Assembly (NCBI RefSeq): GCF_003010915.2
Contig: NZ_CP028426.1
Coordinates: 248,001-312,000, forward strand
Direction: 5' to 3'
DNA length: 64,000 nt
Source: Gulosibacter molinativorax
GTDB lineage: Bacteria > Actinomycetota > Actinomycetes > Actinomycetales > Microbacteriaceae
Shown: positions 1-8,432 of the stretch, one piece after another
How the letters are laid out: each line of letters starts with the position of its first letter
How positions within the stretch are numbered: position 1 is the stretch's first letter
Notes under the pieces: model-generated
The model's input: the letters and a program-made list of their open reading frames with translations, nothing else
What the model was told of the DNA's origin: nothing
The model's database searches: none
Program-made: the position numbers and the translations under genes

Positions 1-296
1 GGTTCTACGCTCGCAGCGGCTACATCAAGGCGATTCGGCGATCGCTGGGTCCAGCCATTCAAATCCATTCGGGATACTCGACCGGTTTTCGATCGGAGAT
101 GGAGATTTATGCGGTGCTCGGCGACGTCGAACATTCGGAGGGAAAGCGCGGCTGGACGGTCACGCATCCACGCCGAAAGGTGCCGGTGACCGACAGCGGC
201 AAGGCACCCAAGCAGCGCGAGATCGAATATCCGATCTGCCCCGAGTGCTTCATGACGCTGCCCGCCACGGGAAAGTGTGACGACTGTGACGTCTGA
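1..296 (+). CDS. Hypothetical protein with C-terminal zinc ribbon, 5' truncated
   Basis: The reading frame is open from base 3 to the stop at 294-296, so the gene starts before the window. About 97 residues are visible. The tail carries CPEC at the start of a knuckle and CDDC thirteen residues later, a CxxC-x11-CxxC arrangement expected to bind one zinc ion. The preceding part is basic and contains no membrane segment. I do not recognise the family, and the ATG at 99 is probably internal because the frame continues upstream with plausible codon use. The neighbour YccF gene converges on it. The zinc site is inferred from cysteine spacing only. Confidence 0.55.
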   Translation, partial: FYARSGYIKAIRRSLGPAIQIHSGYSTGFRSEMEIYAVLGDVEHSEGKRGWTVTHPRRKVPVTDSGKAPKQREIEYPICPECFMTLPATGKCDDCDV

Positions 297-382
297 GTAG
301 TTCTAGAAAGGCTGGGGAGCTCAACGTAGCCCCGGCACGACGTCGGCGTGCTCAGCAGGTAACGAAAAACGGGAAGAGCTCG

Positions 383-757
383 CTAGCGACGCTCCACAAT
401 CTCCTTGCCGAGCGGCATGAGAGAAACGGGTACGAGCTTGAAGTTCGCGATGCCGAGCGGAATGCCGATGATCGTGATGCACAGCGCGATGCCGGTGACG
501 ATGTGCTCGAGCGCGAGCCACCAGCCGGCGAGCAACACCCAGATAATGTTCCCCAGCAGGGCACCGACGCCAGCGCCGGGCTTCTCCACCACCTCGCGGC
601 CGAACGGCCACAGGGCATAGACGCCGATTCGCGCGGCGGCGATGCCCCACGGGATCGTGACGATCAGGATGCACATGATCAGCGCCGCGAGCATGTAGCC
701 GAGGAACAACCAGAACCCGGAGAGCACGAGCCAGATGATGTTCAAGAGCGTCTTCAT
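383..757 (-). CDS. YccF domain-containing inner membrane protein
   Basis: A 124-residue membrane protein made of two similar halves, each with a long hydrophobic stretch followed by the signature pairs TIPWGIAAARIG and GIPLGIANFKL. This internal duplication and the length match the YccF (DUF307) family, whose function is poorly defined. About four membrane segments are visible at residues 5-40 and 65-105. The ATG start lies only 35 bases from the divergent EI24 gene, so the two probably share a short promoter region. The family assignment is solid; no biochemical role can be read from the sequence. Confidence 0.85.
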   Translation of the reverse strand: MKTLLNIIWLVLSGFWLFLGYMLAALIMCILIVTIPWGIAAARIGVYALWPFGREVVEKPGAGVGALLGNIIWVLLAGWWLALEHIVTGIALCITIIGIPLGIANFKLVPVSLMPLGKEIVERR

Positions 758-780
758 AGCCCTAGTTTGACAGGGTTTGA

Positions 781-786
781 AATAAT
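781..786 (+). promoter_or_regulatory. Putative -10 box of a leaderless promoter for the EI24 gene
   Basis: AATAAT (5 of 6 matches to TATAAT) ends six bases before the ATG at 793. This puts the transcription start at or next to the start codon, with no room for a ribosome binding site. Confidence 0.45.
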
Positions 787-792
787 CGCCGG

Positions 793-1530
793 ATGCGTGG
801 CTTTTGGCAGGGTGTTCGGATGCTCCTTCGCGGCTTCGGGTGGTGGAAGATCAACCCGGGGGTCATGGCGGCGGGGCTGATCCCCGCGCTCATCGTCGCG
901 ATACTGCTCACTGCGGCGCTCGTCTGGCTCGGGTTTTCGCTCCCCGACATCGTCGCGTGGCTCACGCCCTGGACGAGTGGCTGGGTCGATTGGCTCGCGA
1001 ACGTCACCCAATTCGTGGTCGGCGCGGCAGTCTTCATCGGTGCGCTCATCATCGCGGGATTCACGTTCACCGCAGTCACCCTCGTCGTTGGCGAACCGTT
1101 CTACGACCGCATCTGGAAGAGCGTCGAGCGGCACGAATTCGGTACCGTCCCAGAGAGCGGATACAGCTTCTGGGGGAGCGTTGGCGATTCGCTCCTGCTG
1201 ATCCTCAAAGGTATTGGGATCGCGATCGTGACGGCGCTCTTGGGCCTCATCCCGGTCGTCGGTGGCTTGATCGGCGCGGCCGTCGGCCTCCTGCTCGGAG
1301 GCTGGGTCTTGGCGGATGAGCTCACTTCGCGGGCACTCACGGCGCGCGGCATCGAGCCGGGCGATCGAGCGCAGCTGCGGGGTGCGAAGCGAGGCAAGAC
1401 TCTGGGCTTCGGTGCCGCGACGAGCGCGTGCTTCCTCATCCCGCTCGGCGCGGTGTTCACGATGCCCGCAGCCGTCGCCGGCAGCACGCTCCTCGCGCAC
1501 GACCTGCTGCAACCAGAACCTGAGGCCTAG
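793..1530 (+). CDS. EI24 (CysZ-like) domain membrane protein
   Basis: 245 residues with about five hydrophobic segments (near residues 25-55, 70-105, 140-180 and 205-235). The N-terminal GFWQGVRMLLRG segment and the central GEPFYDRIWKSVE segment are typical of the EI24 domain family, which includes the sulfate permease CysZ. In actinobacteria these proteins are mostly uncharacterised and a sulfate role is not shown here. No cysteine biosynthesis genes are nearby. The start ATG has an AATAAT box six bases upstream and no Shine-Dalgarno sequence, suggesting leaderless translation. Transcribed away from yccF. Confidence 0.8.
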   Translation: MRGFWQGVRMLLRGFGWWKINPGVMAAGLIPALIVAILLTAALVWLGFSLPDIVAWLTPWTSGWVDWLANVTQFVVGAAVFIGALIIAGFTFTAVTLVVGEPFYDRIWKSVERHEFGTVPESGYSFWGSVGDSLLLILKGIGIAIVTALLGLIPVVGGLIGAAVGLLLGGWVLADELTSRALTARGIEPGDRAQLRGAKRGKTLGFGAATSACFLIPLGAVFTMPAAVAGSTLLAHDLLQPEPEA

Positions 1531-1602
1531 CCGAGAACGCCAGACGCGGTGCTCCGAGGCAATTTGCTCCGGGGCAAAGCGCTCCGCGCGTCAGGTCGAT
1601 TG

Positions 1603-2079
1603 CTAGCGCATCGATTCCGAGCGCTGCCGAATCGGGCGCGTGACCTGCTTCGCGAGGCAAGACGGGATGCCGACCACCGCATCCGCATCCTCCGCGGCAT
1701 ATGCGCTCGGTGACTTACCGACGAGCTCCGAGAAACGCGTGCTGAAGGTGCCGAGGGAAGAGAACCCGACCTCGAAGCACACCTCGGTGACGCTGAGGTC
1801 GCCACGACGCAGCAGCGCCATCGCGCGCTCGATACGACGGGTCATGAGATAGGAATACGGCGACTCGCCAAACACGCGCTTGAACTCGCGGCTGAGGTGG
1901 CGGCCGGACATGTTCGAGCCGCGCGCGAGCGCCTCGACGTCGAGCGGCGAGGCGTACTCGCGATCAATGCGATCGCGCACGCGGCGGAGCGTCACGAGGG
2001 TCTGACGCTTCTCTTCGTCGCTGCGAGAACTGGGCACTACCCGATTCTCCCACGCGGCGCTCCACCACGGGTCGCACAT
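1603..2079 (-). CDS. AraC-type helix-turn-helix transcriptional regulator
   Basis: 158 residues, essentially a stand-alone AraC DNA-binding domain (residues about 25-130) without an effector domain. Two helix-turn-helix units are visible: the first around VEALARGSNMSGRHLSREFK and the second around VTEVCFEVGFSSLGTFSTRF, followed by the usual GKSPSAYA motif. Its ATG shares one base with the stop of the upstream VOC gene (TAATG), so the two are translationally coupled. The regulator probably controls its partner, but no target site was identified. A shorter start at the GTG near residue 15 is possible. Confidence 0.88.
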   Translation of the reverse strand: MCDPWWSAAWENRVVPSSRSDEEKRQTLVTLRRVRDRIDREYASPLDVEALARGSNMSGRHLSREFKRVFGESPYSYLMTRRIERAMALLRRGDLSVTEVCFEVGFSSLGTFSTRFSELVGKSPSAYAAEDADAVVGIPSCLAKQVTRPIRQRSESMR

Positions 2080-2489
2080 TAGGCGTTCTGGTTGATACGG
2101 ATGAGGTTGCCCGAGGGGTCGCGGAAGGCGCAGTCGCGCACGCCGTAGAACTGCTCCGTCGGCTCCTGCACGACCTCGGCACCGGCGGCCTCGAGCTTCG
2201 CGAACAGCCCGTCGAGGTCGTCGGTCGCGAGGGTCAGCGCAGAGTACGCGCCCTTGGCAATCACGTCGAGGATCACTCGGCGCTCGTCGTCGGTCAAACC
2301 CGGGTCGATGGCAGGGGGAGTGAGCACGATGCTGGTTTCGGGGTGGTTGGCGGGGCCGACGGTGAGCCAGCGCATGTTGCCCTCGCCAACATCCTGGCGA
2401 ACCTCGAATTCGAGGGCGTCGCGGTAGAACTTCAGCGAAGCCTCTGGGTCAGTGTGGGGCAGAAATGCGTAGTGAATGGTGATATCCAT
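2079..2489 (-). CDS. VOC superfamily (glyoxalase-like) protein
   Basis: About 136 residues from the ATG at 2489; an upstream in-frame extension to 2540 exists but lacks homology-like sequence. The paired beta-alpha-beta-beta-beta modules of the vicinal oxygen chelate fold are seen: an N-terminal HYAFLPHTDPEASLKFYRD module and a C-terminal module ending in FRDPSGNLIRINQ. Such proteins bind a metal for isomerase, dioxygenase or resistance chemistry, and the substrate is not predictable. It is the first gene of a two-gene operon with an AraC-type regulator, an arrangement that suggests a small inducible detoxification unit. Confidence 0.85.
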   Translation of the reverse strand: MDITIHYAFLPHTDPEASLKFYRDALEFEVRQDVGEGNMRWLTVGPANHPETSIVLTPPAIDPGLTDDERRVILDVIAKGAYSALTLATDDLDGLFAKLEAAGAEVVQEPTEQFYGVRDCAFRDPSGNLIRINQNA

Positions 2490-2633
2490 GACGCCAACGC
2501 TAGGCCCGCGCGATGGGTATCGCTTCTTGATTCCTGCCAAGTCGGCGAGAGCACCTCGACACCATTTGGCTGCGGTGTGAGACTGGCGTCAGCACCGCAC
2601 CCGATACTGCCGCACTCGACGAGGAGAGAAGTC

Positions 2634-2927
2634 ATGTCTGAAATCACGGAAGCCGAGGCCGCGAACGCATTGCCGAACTGGCGAGTCGTCGACGGCGGAC
2701 TCGAGGTCGACCTCAAGGCGAAGGATTTCAAGGCCGGGTTCGCGTTCCTCACGCAGCTCGCCGACCTCGCGGAGGCGCAACAGCACCACCCAGACTTCGA
2801 CGTCCGCTACAACCGCATCCACCTGCGCGTGTCGAGTCACGATGTCGGCGCAATCACCGACCGCGACGTGAAATTCGCGACCGCGGCGGACGCGCTCATC
2901 GACGCGGCTGGCCTCGAGCGTAGCTAG
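2634..2927 (+). CDS. 4a-hydroxytetrahydrobiopterin dehydratase (pterin-4a-carbinolamine dehydratase)
   Basis: 97 residues from the ATG at 2634, preceded by a good GAGGAGAG ribosome binding site. The motif HHPDFDVRYNRIHLRVSSHD at residues about 50-69 is the family signature, including the paired histidines of the active site that dehydrate 4a-hydroxytetrahydrobiopterin. No aromatic amino acid hydroxylase is nearby, so its physiological substrate here is unknown; many actinobacterial copies are orphans like this one. The open frame extends upstream to 2343, but that part lies over the divergent VOC gene and is not coding. Confidence 0.9.
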   Translation: MSEITEAEAANALPNWRVVDGGLEVDLKAKDFKAGFAFLTQLADLAEAQQHHPDFDVRYNRIHLRVSSHDVGAITDRDVKFATAADALIDAAGLERS

Positions 2928-2966
2928 GCCAAAGCCGCTTACAAAAACTGCTCGCAAAACTACCGC

Positions 2967-2997
2967 TTGACATTGACGTTGCGTCAACCTCTAGCGT
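2967..2997 (+). promoter_or_regulatory. MerR-type promoter with 19-bp spacer and operator palindrome
   Basis: TTGACA (2967-2972) and TAGCGT (2992-2997) are separated by 19 bases, the over-long spacer typical of MerR-activated promoters. The spacer contains the perfect inverted repeat TTGACG-TTG-CGTCAA (2973-2987). The predicted transcription start falls at about 3004-3005, on the ATG of the TipA-like gene. Confidence 0.75.
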
Positions 2998-3004
2998 GGA
3001 ACGC

Positions 3005-3760
3005 ATGGAGTGGTCAATACAGGAACTCGCGCGGCTGGCCGCGACGACGAGCCGCACGCTGCGGCACTACGACAGCATCGGGCTGCTTCCGCCGAAGCGA
3101 ATCGGCGGGAACGGGTATGGCTACTACGGCGAGGCCGAGCTGGTGCGGTTGCAGCGCATCCTGCTGCTGCGCGAGCTCGGACTCGGGCTCGCGCAGATCG
3201 GCGAGGTGCTCGAACGCGAGACGAACGAGGCCGAGGTCCTGACCACCCATCTCGAGCTGCTCCGGCAGGAGCAGCGCAGGCTCGACCGGCAGATCGCCGC
3301 CGTCGAGCACACGATCCATGCGTTAGAGGGAAAGGAAGCGCTCATGGCCGAGCAGATGTTTGATGGTTTCGACCACACGCAGTATCAAGAGGAGGTCGAG
3401 CAGCGGTGGGGCAAGGATGCGTATGCCCGCGGAGATTCGTGGTGGCGCAAGTTGAGCCAGGCCGAACAGGACGAATTCAAGGCGAGCACCGCATCCCTGA
3501 TGGCTGAGTGGAAGGCGGCCGCCGAGGACCCGTCGACCGACCCCGAGTCAGAGGCCGCGCAGGACCTCGCGCGCCGGCACGTGGCGTGGCTCGCGGGCGT
3601 GCCCGGTGCGAAGTCGGGCACCTCCGAGGCCGACTTCGAGGCCTACGTGTTGGCGCTCGCCGACATGTACGTGGCCGACGAACGATTCGCCGCAAACTTC
3701 GGCGGTGCTGAAGGCGCGACCTTCGTTCGGGAAGCGCTGCGCAAGCGCGTGCAGGTATAG
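3005..3760 (+). CDS. MerR family regulator with TipAS antibiotic-recognition domain
   Basis: 251 residues from the ATG at 3005; a GTG at 2996 is also in frame but overlaps the -10 box. The N-terminal winged helix (IQELARLAATTSRTLRHYDS) is typical MerR, followed by a long coiled-coil helix (residues about 75-110). The C-terminal domain begins near MFDGFDHTQYQEEVEQRWG and matches TipAS, which in TipAL binds thiopeptide antibiotics. The adjacent promoter has the autoregulatory MerR layout, so it likely activates its own synthesis when it binds ligand. An internal ATG at residue 113 could yield a free TipAS protein, as described for Streptomyces tipA; that is inference. Confidence 0.9.
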   Translation: MEWSIQELARLAATTSRTLRHYDSIGLLPPKRIGGNGYGYYGEAELVRLQRILLLRELGLGLAQIGEVLERETNEAEVLTTHLELLRQEQRRLDRQIAAVEHTIHALEGKEALMAEQMFDGFDHTQYQEEVEQRWGKDAYARGDSWWRKLSQAEQDEFKASTASLMAEWKAAAEDPSTDPESEAAQDLARRHVAWLAGVPGAKSGTSEADFEAYVLALADMYVADERFAANFGGAEGATFVREALRKRVQV

Positions 3761-3788
3761 CGGCTGGGCAACCGCAAGGTCAACGAGA

Positions 3789-3832
3789 CGAGACGGCGGC
3801 GGCACGAAGTCACTCGTGCCGCCGCCGTCTCG
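3789..3832. terminator. Perfect 19-bp hairpin between convergent genes
   Basis: Arms 3789-3807 and 3814-3832 are perfectly complementary with a six-base loop (AGTCAC). The hairpin lies between the TipA-like gene (plus) and the SRPBCC gene (minus). No T-tract follows on either side, so it is probably a bidirectional actinobacterial-style terminator. Confidence 0.7.
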
Positions 3833-3847
3833 TGACTTCAGGCCTGG

Positions 3848-4499
3848 TTAGTCTTGCGCCGGTGCCTCGGATGCGCCGGTGTAGAACGCGTAGGTGTTCG
3901 CGGCCGCGGCCTTGGCCTCCTCCGGATCCTCCCCGGCGGCGATCGAGGCATCCGCCCAGCCGTCCGCCATGTGTTGAATCATCGGGTGTGCCTCCGCGCT
4001 TGCACTCCACGCGCCGACGTCCTCCGGATCGATTACCGAGGTCGCATCCACATACACGCTCAGCGCGAGCAGCCCGAGCTCCCCGGCCCACGCCGGTCGC
4101 GCCCGGGCCGTACTGCTTCCAGAACGCGCCGTCGCCGATGGGTGCCTCGTGAATGAGCGCGAGTTCGGTGCCGTCTTCGGCGGGGGAGAGCTCGACCCGA
4201 ACCCACGAGGACTGCCCACCGAACTCCCACGTGATCGCGTAAGAGTTCGGCGCGTCGCAGGCCTCGATCGTGCCGCCCGCGTTTCCCTCGGTCTGGTAGT
4301 GACCGCCGACCTCGAGGTTCCCCGTGATCGGCAAGAACCATTCGGGGATGCGCTCGCTCGAGGAAACCGCATCCCACACCTCTGCCTGCGACGCCGGGAA
4401 CACGCTGCGGATCACCGCGGTCTTGGTGGCGACGCCGTCGCGCTCGCTGGCATGCAGCTCACGCACGGTGTTAGCGAAAACCTGAGGGTCGATGGACAT
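3848..4499 (-). pseudogene. SRPBCC (AHSA1-like) protein, frameshifted
   Basis: Two minus-strand frames together encode one START/SRPBCC-fold protein of about 216 residues. The first runs from the ATG at 4499 to about residue 138 (FWKQYGPGATGVG) and includes the lipid/ligand-cavity motif SEIRS-like segment IRSVFPASQAEVWDAVSS. The second frame carries the last 80 residues, from WAGELGLLALSVYVDATSV to the stop at 3848. The break is near 4088. A 5-base loss between direct TGGGC repeats, or a single-base gain, would explain it. Function of the family is varied ligand binding. It may be a recent pseudogene or a sequence error; an intact distant paralogue lies at 31136. Confidence 0.75.
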
Positions 4500-4574
4500 G
4501 TGCAGCTCCGATCGGGTCGGCGATTAGTTGAGAAGTTAAGCAAACTGTAACCCCGACCGCTGAGACTCGGGTTC

Positions 4575-5792
4575 ATGTCGCAAGAGTCCACGATCGAGCC
4601 CACGACCGGTCAGGCTCGACGCACCGGTGAAGTGTTCGCCGCGTTCCTCAGGCTCGGCCTGACGTCCTTCGGCGGACCGACCGCCCACCTCGGCTATTTC
4701 CGCGAGGCGTTTGTCGAAAAGCGAAAGTGGCTCTCCGACCGGGCGTACGCCGACCTCGTTGCCCTCTGCCAGTTCCTTCCCGGCCCAGCCTCGAGCCAGG
4801 TGGGCATGGCACTGGGGCTGCACCGCGCGGGTCCGCTAGGGATGCTCGCGGCCTGGCTCGCATTCACCCTGCCGTCGGCGATCGTCCTCGTCATCTTCGC
4901 ATTCGGCGCCGATGCGCTGCTCGGCCAGGGCGCAACCGGCTGGCTCGACGGGCTGAAGGCTGTGGCCGTCGCGGTCGTCGCGCAGGCCGTGTTCGGCATG
5001 GCGAAATCGCTGACTCCGGATGCGGCGCGCGCGACCATCGCGGTCGGTGTTGTCGTCGCGGTGCTATTGCTGCCAAGCGCCCTCACCCAGATCGGCGTGA
5101 TCATCGTCAGCGGGCTCATCGGGCTCTTCTTTCTCCGAACCGAGGCGACCACCGCGGGGGACGATGCCCTGCACATCCGCCTGCCGAAGTGGTTTGGCGT
5201 GGCGTGCCTCGTGGTTTTCTTCGTGCTGCTGTTCGGGCTCCCGGCCCTGTATCTCGCGACCGGCGATAGCACCTTGCGCCTGGTCGACATGTTCTATCGC
5301 GCGGGCGCGCTCGTGTTCGGCGGCGGTCACGTCGTGCTGCCACTGCTCGAAGCCGAGGTCGTGCAGGGCGGCCTCGTGGGTCAGGATGCATTCCTCGCCG
5401 GCTATGGCGCGGCGCAGGCGGTCCCGGGGCCGCTGTTCACCTTCGCGGCGTACCTCGGTGCCGTCACGAACGAGCCGCCGACCGGCGTCACCGGAGCCGC
5501 AATCGCGCTCGTCGCGATCTTCCTGCCGAGCGCCTTGCTGCTGCTCGGGGTCCTGCCGTTCTGGGAGCAGCTGCGCGCGAACCCGAAGATGCGCCGGGCG
5601 CTCACCGGAGTGAATGCGGGCGTCGTTGGCCTGCTCGGGGCGGCGCTGTACTCGCCGGTGTTTACGTCGGGCGTGACGTCAATCATGTCGTTCTGCATCG
5701 CGCTCGTGGCGTGGCTGGCGCTCGCGAAATGGAAGGTTCCGGCCTGGGCGGTCGTCATCGGTGGCGCGCTCCTCGGTGCCATCCTGTTGTAA
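4575..5792 (+). CDS. chrA: Chromate efflux transporter, CHR family (two-domain ChrA)
   Basis: 405 residues with two homologous CHR domains (about residues 20-190 and 215-400) and ten or more hydrophobic segments. The signature FLRLGLTSFGGPTAHLGYFRE and the following CQFLPGPASSQVGMALG in the first half recur in weaker form in the second (AGALVFGGGHVVLPLLE and GYGAAQAVPGPLFTFA). This is the long-chain bidomain ChrA type, which expels chromate from the cytoplasm or antiports it with sulfate. It stands alone without a recognisable chrB regulator. The ATG at 4575 is the first good start after the divergent SRPBCC gene. Confidence 0.93.
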   Translation: MSQESTIEPTTGQARRTGEVFAAFLRLGLTSFGGPTAHLGYFREAFVEKRKWLSDRAYADLVALCQFLPGPASSQVGMALGLHRAGPLGMLAAWLAFTLPSAIVLVIFAFGADALLGQGATGWLDGLKAVAVAVVAQAVFGMAKSLTPDAARATIAVGVVVAVLLLPSALTQIGVIIVSGLIGLFFLRTEATTAGDDALHIRLPKWFGVACLVVFFVLLFGLPALYLATGDSTLRLVDMFYRAGALVFGGGHVVLPLLEAEVVQGGLVGQDAFLAGYGAAQAVPGPLFTFAAYLGAVTNEPPTGVTGAAIALVAIFLPSALLLLGVLPFWEQLRANPKMRRALTGVNAGVVGLLGAALYSPVFTSGVTSIMSFCIALVAWLALAKWKVPAWAVVIGGALLGAILL

Positions 5793-5849
5793 CCGGCTGG
5801 CCTCTCTGACCGGCATCGTCCGGTAACCGACCAGTCGGCCGACCACAGA

Positions 5850-5855
5850 TAGAGT
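5850..5855 (+). promoter_or_regulatory. Putative -10 box of a leaderless promoter for the DNA glycosylase gene
   Basis: TAGAGT ends six bases before the ATG at 5862; no ribosome binding site fits in between. Confidence 0.5.
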
Positions 5856-5861
5856 GGCGAG

Positions 5862-6440
5862 ATGCTGCACCTTCACGACTCGGCCATCGAAACGGCGCCA
5901 CTGCTGCTCGGTGCCGTGCTGCGTCGCGGGCCCGTCGCCGTATCGATTACCGAGGTTGAGGCGTACGAGGGTACACGCGATCCGGCGTCGCACGCCTATC
6001 GCGGACCCACCGCGCGCAACCGGGTAATGTTCGGCCCGGCGGGTCACCTCTACTGCTATTCGATGCACGGGCACACGTGCTGCAACGTGGTGTGCAGCCC
6101 GGAAGGCGACGCGGCCGCCGTCTTGGTACGCGCGGGGCGGGTCATCGACGGTCTCGAACTCGCGCGCGAACGACGCCCGGGCGTGAAGGATGCGTGGCTC
6201 GCGCGAGGCCCGGGCTGCCTCACGCGGGCCCTCGGCATCACGATGGCCGATTACGGGACGCCGCTGCTGAACCCCACGAGCGAGGTCACGCTCACGATGG
6301 GAGACGAGGCCGTCGCCGAGATTGCGAGCGGACCGCGCGTTGGGGTATCGCGGGCGCACGACCGGCCCTGGCGGTTCTGGGTCGCGGGCGACGCATCCGT
6401 CTCGGCATACAAGCGCGCCCGCGTGCTGCGCGACGACTAG
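5862..6440 (+). CDS. DNA-3-methyladenine glycosylase (AAG/MPG family)
   Basis: 192 residues covering the whole AAG fold. The catalytic glutamate sits in ITEVEAYEG (about residue 36), followed by DPASHAYRGPTARN, which holds the conserved His-Tyr pair that wedges into flipped-out base sites, and by the GPAGHLYCYSMHGHTCCNVV strand. The enzyme removes alkylated purines such as 3-methyladenine, starting base excision repair. The start ATG follows a TAGAGT box by six bases. It is monocistronic; downstream, 6441-6547 contains only short degenerate CAGCCG-rich sequence. Confidence 0.92.
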   Translation: MLHLHDSAIETAPLLLGAVLRRGPVAVSITEVEAYEGTRDPASHAYRGPTARNRVMFGPAGHLYCYSMHGHTCCNVVCSPEGDAAAVLVRAGRVIDGLELARERRPGVKDAWLARGPGCLTRALGITMADYGTPLLNPTSEVTLTMGDEAVAEIASGPRVGVSRAHDRPWRFWVAGDASVSAYKRARVLRDD

Positions 6441-6547
6441 CCGCTAGCAGCGAGTGCCCACCCGGGCGCAGTCAGCCGAGAGCCGTCAGCCGAAGACCCC
6501 GGTAGCAGCCAGCGCTCGGCCGGTAGCCAGCCCTCAGCCAATAACCA

Positions 6548-7549
6548 TTAGCCGAAGAGTCCGGCCAGGAGTTCGTCGGAGCGCTGCTGGCCCTCGAGGT
6601 CGTGCATCCCCCCGCTCGCCAAGACCTCCGTTGAGCCGGTGTAGCCAAGCAGGGTCAGGATGCGCTCCCGCACCTTGTCCGGGGTGCCGTAGATCGCCGA
6701 TGCAAAATTCGCTTCGACGCGCTCGCGCTCGCGATCACCGAGTAACGACTCGTCGAGGTTCGCCGCGGGCTGGAGGGGATCGAACGATCCTGTCGTCCGG
6801 GAGACCGCCAGCGTCCAGGCCTCGGGCAACAGCAGCTCGCGGGCACGCTCGGTCGAGTCGGCAATTGCGATGGGGACGGAGACCACCACCGATGGCTCGG
6901 CAAACCAGCGGGACGGCGCGAACGTGCGACGATACCGCTCGAGTCCGGCATGCTTATCGCCAGGCTGGGAGTGCAGCAGCGACGGTCCGCCGACGACAAC
7001 ACCGAGACCCGCGGCGGCGGCGAAATCGAGGCTCGCGCCGTGGGCCAGCACGTAGAGGGGAGTGGCCGCGTTATTGGGCGGCTGCATCGTGATCTCGGCT
7101 CGGCCCGCAAGGTACCCCTGCACCTCGGCGAGGTCCTCCGGGAAGCTGCTGCCCGCATCCTTTCTCTGGCGGAGCGCCTCGCGCACCGACTGTGTGAAGC
7201 CGACCGAGCGGCCGAGCCCCACGTCGATGCGTCCGGGGTAGAGCGCCTCGAGCGTCGAGATTCGTTCGGCGACCGAGAGCGGCGAGTGCGCGGGCAACAT
7301 GAAACCGGCCGAGCCAACGCGAATGTCGCTCGTGCTCGCGCAGATCGCGCCCATCAGCAGCGCGGGCTCGGAGCCAACGATGCCCGGCACGCCGTGATGT
7401 TCGGCGACCCAGATCCTCGAATAGCCGAGTGACTCGAGGCGCTGCGCGCGGGCGATCACGTCCCACATGACTTCCGATTCGTCAGCGCCCGCCCGGGCGT
7501 TTGCGCGATCGAGGACTGACACTCTGACTACTTCTGCGGATGGGGACAT
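6548..7549 (-). CDS. LLM class flavin-dependent oxidoreductase (bacterial luciferase-like)
   Basis: About 333 residues from the ATG at 7549; a GTG at 7573 adds eight residues and cannot be excluded. Typical features are the N-terminal RAQRLESLGYSRIWVAEHHG strand-helix, the PGRIDVGLGRS flavin-proximal loop and the C-terminal GTPDKVRERILTLLGYTGSTEV segment. Members are FMN or F420 dependent monooxygenases or dehydrogenases and often belong to the MsnO8 subgroup when annotated from such motifs. There is no clear operon partner, so the substrate remains open. The downstream gene ends 37 bp away on the opposite strand. Confidence 0.88.
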   Translation of the reverse strand: MSPSAEVVRVSVLDRANARAGADESEVMWDVIARAQRLESLGYSRIWVAEHHGVPGIVGSEPALLMGAICASTSDIRVGSAGFMLPAHSPLSVAERISTLEALYPGRIDVGLGRSVGFTQSVREALRQRKDAGSSFPEDLAEVQGYLAGRAEITMQPPNNAATPLYVLAHGASLDFAAAAGLGVVVGGPSLLHSQPGDKHAGLERYRRTFAPSRWFAEPSVVVSVPIAIADSTERARELLLPEAWTLAVSRTTGSFDPLQPAANLDESLLGDRERERVEANFASAIYGTPDKVRERILTLLGYTGSTEVLASGGMHDLEGQQRSDELLAGLFG

Positions 7550-7696
7550 AGCCCCATTGTGACGAATAGACACGAGGATTCACCGAACGTACAGAATTCC
7601 GTAACGTGCGCCGAATGTGGCGCTGATCAGAGCCGTCGCGTAAGAGCAGTCGAGCCAGGACACCCGCGTCAGGACAGTTACGTCAAGAAAGTGGCG

Positions 7697-8351
7697 TCAG
7701 AGCAAACGCGCGAATACTTCCTTCGGGTGCTGCAGTTGGCTACGGGTCTCGAGCTTTGTTACGCCGGGGACTGCGCGAATTCGTTCGAGCAGCTCGAACA
7801 GCGATCCCTGCGAGCGGGCTCGAATGACGATGACCGCATCACACTTGCCGATCGCCGTGAGCGCAAATTCGATCTCTTCCTCGGCTGCGATCGTCTCGAG
7901 CACCTTTTCGCTCTCCTGACTGAGCGTCAGGGTGGCCGTGATCGAAATAATGCGACCGTACTGCCCGCCACGTTCCATGACAACGATCCGCAGCGCGTTG
8001 GCGTCGAGGAGGCGATTCACACGGGTGCGGACCGCCGAGGGCGATAGATTTACGATGTCCGCGAGATCCTGCCACGACATGCGGCCGTCCTCGCCGAGCG
8101 CGGCAATGAGCTGGTGGTCCTTGTCATCGAGGGCGATTTCCTCGAGCACCTTGTGGGAGAGGTAGCCCTTGATAACGCGGCCGTAGGTGAGCGTCTCGAT
8201 CTTCGCGACCGAAGAATGCGACCGGACCTGGTCGAGAATTTCGAGCAATTCCGCCTGCGTCGAAACGCGCACCTCCATCACGATCTCGAAGGGGCCCGTG
8301 ACCGTTGACACATACACAGCCTGCTTGATCGGGGTCACGAATTCGAGGACG
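7697..8351 (-). pseudogene. 3' part of a two-module Lrp/AsnC regulator, interrupted by an IS
   Basis: This fragment encodes the end of the first ligand-binding (RAM) module and then a complete second module: helix-turn-helix (LADIVNLSPSAVRTRVNRLL) and RAM domain to the end (HPKEVFARLL). Reading upstream past the GTG at 8338, the frame continues into RVLEF and then enters the insertion sequence. Joining it to the 5' part at 9796-10039 after removal of the insertion and one 5-bp duplicate gives exactly 298 codons in frame, matching the intact neighbour at 10211-11107. A residual product from the GTG at 8338 (213 residues, including one HTH) might still be made. Confidence 0.9.
8347..8351. repeat. 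Target site duplication, left copy (GGACG)
   Basis: GGACG flanks the insertion sequence on the left; the identical copy is at 9796-9800. Deleting one copy with the element restores the reading frame of the interrupted regulator. Confidence 0.88.
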
Positions 8352-8432
8352 CGACAAGACTCACTTCAAGTGCCCGCGAAACACCCTCGATGCCTCACAT
8401 AAAAAGGCCCGTGAAACGGTGACGCTCAAGGC

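Noticed and set aside
6441-6547. CAGCCG-rich stretch as a repeat array
   Set aside because: Copies are too short and degenerate to call a defined repeat.
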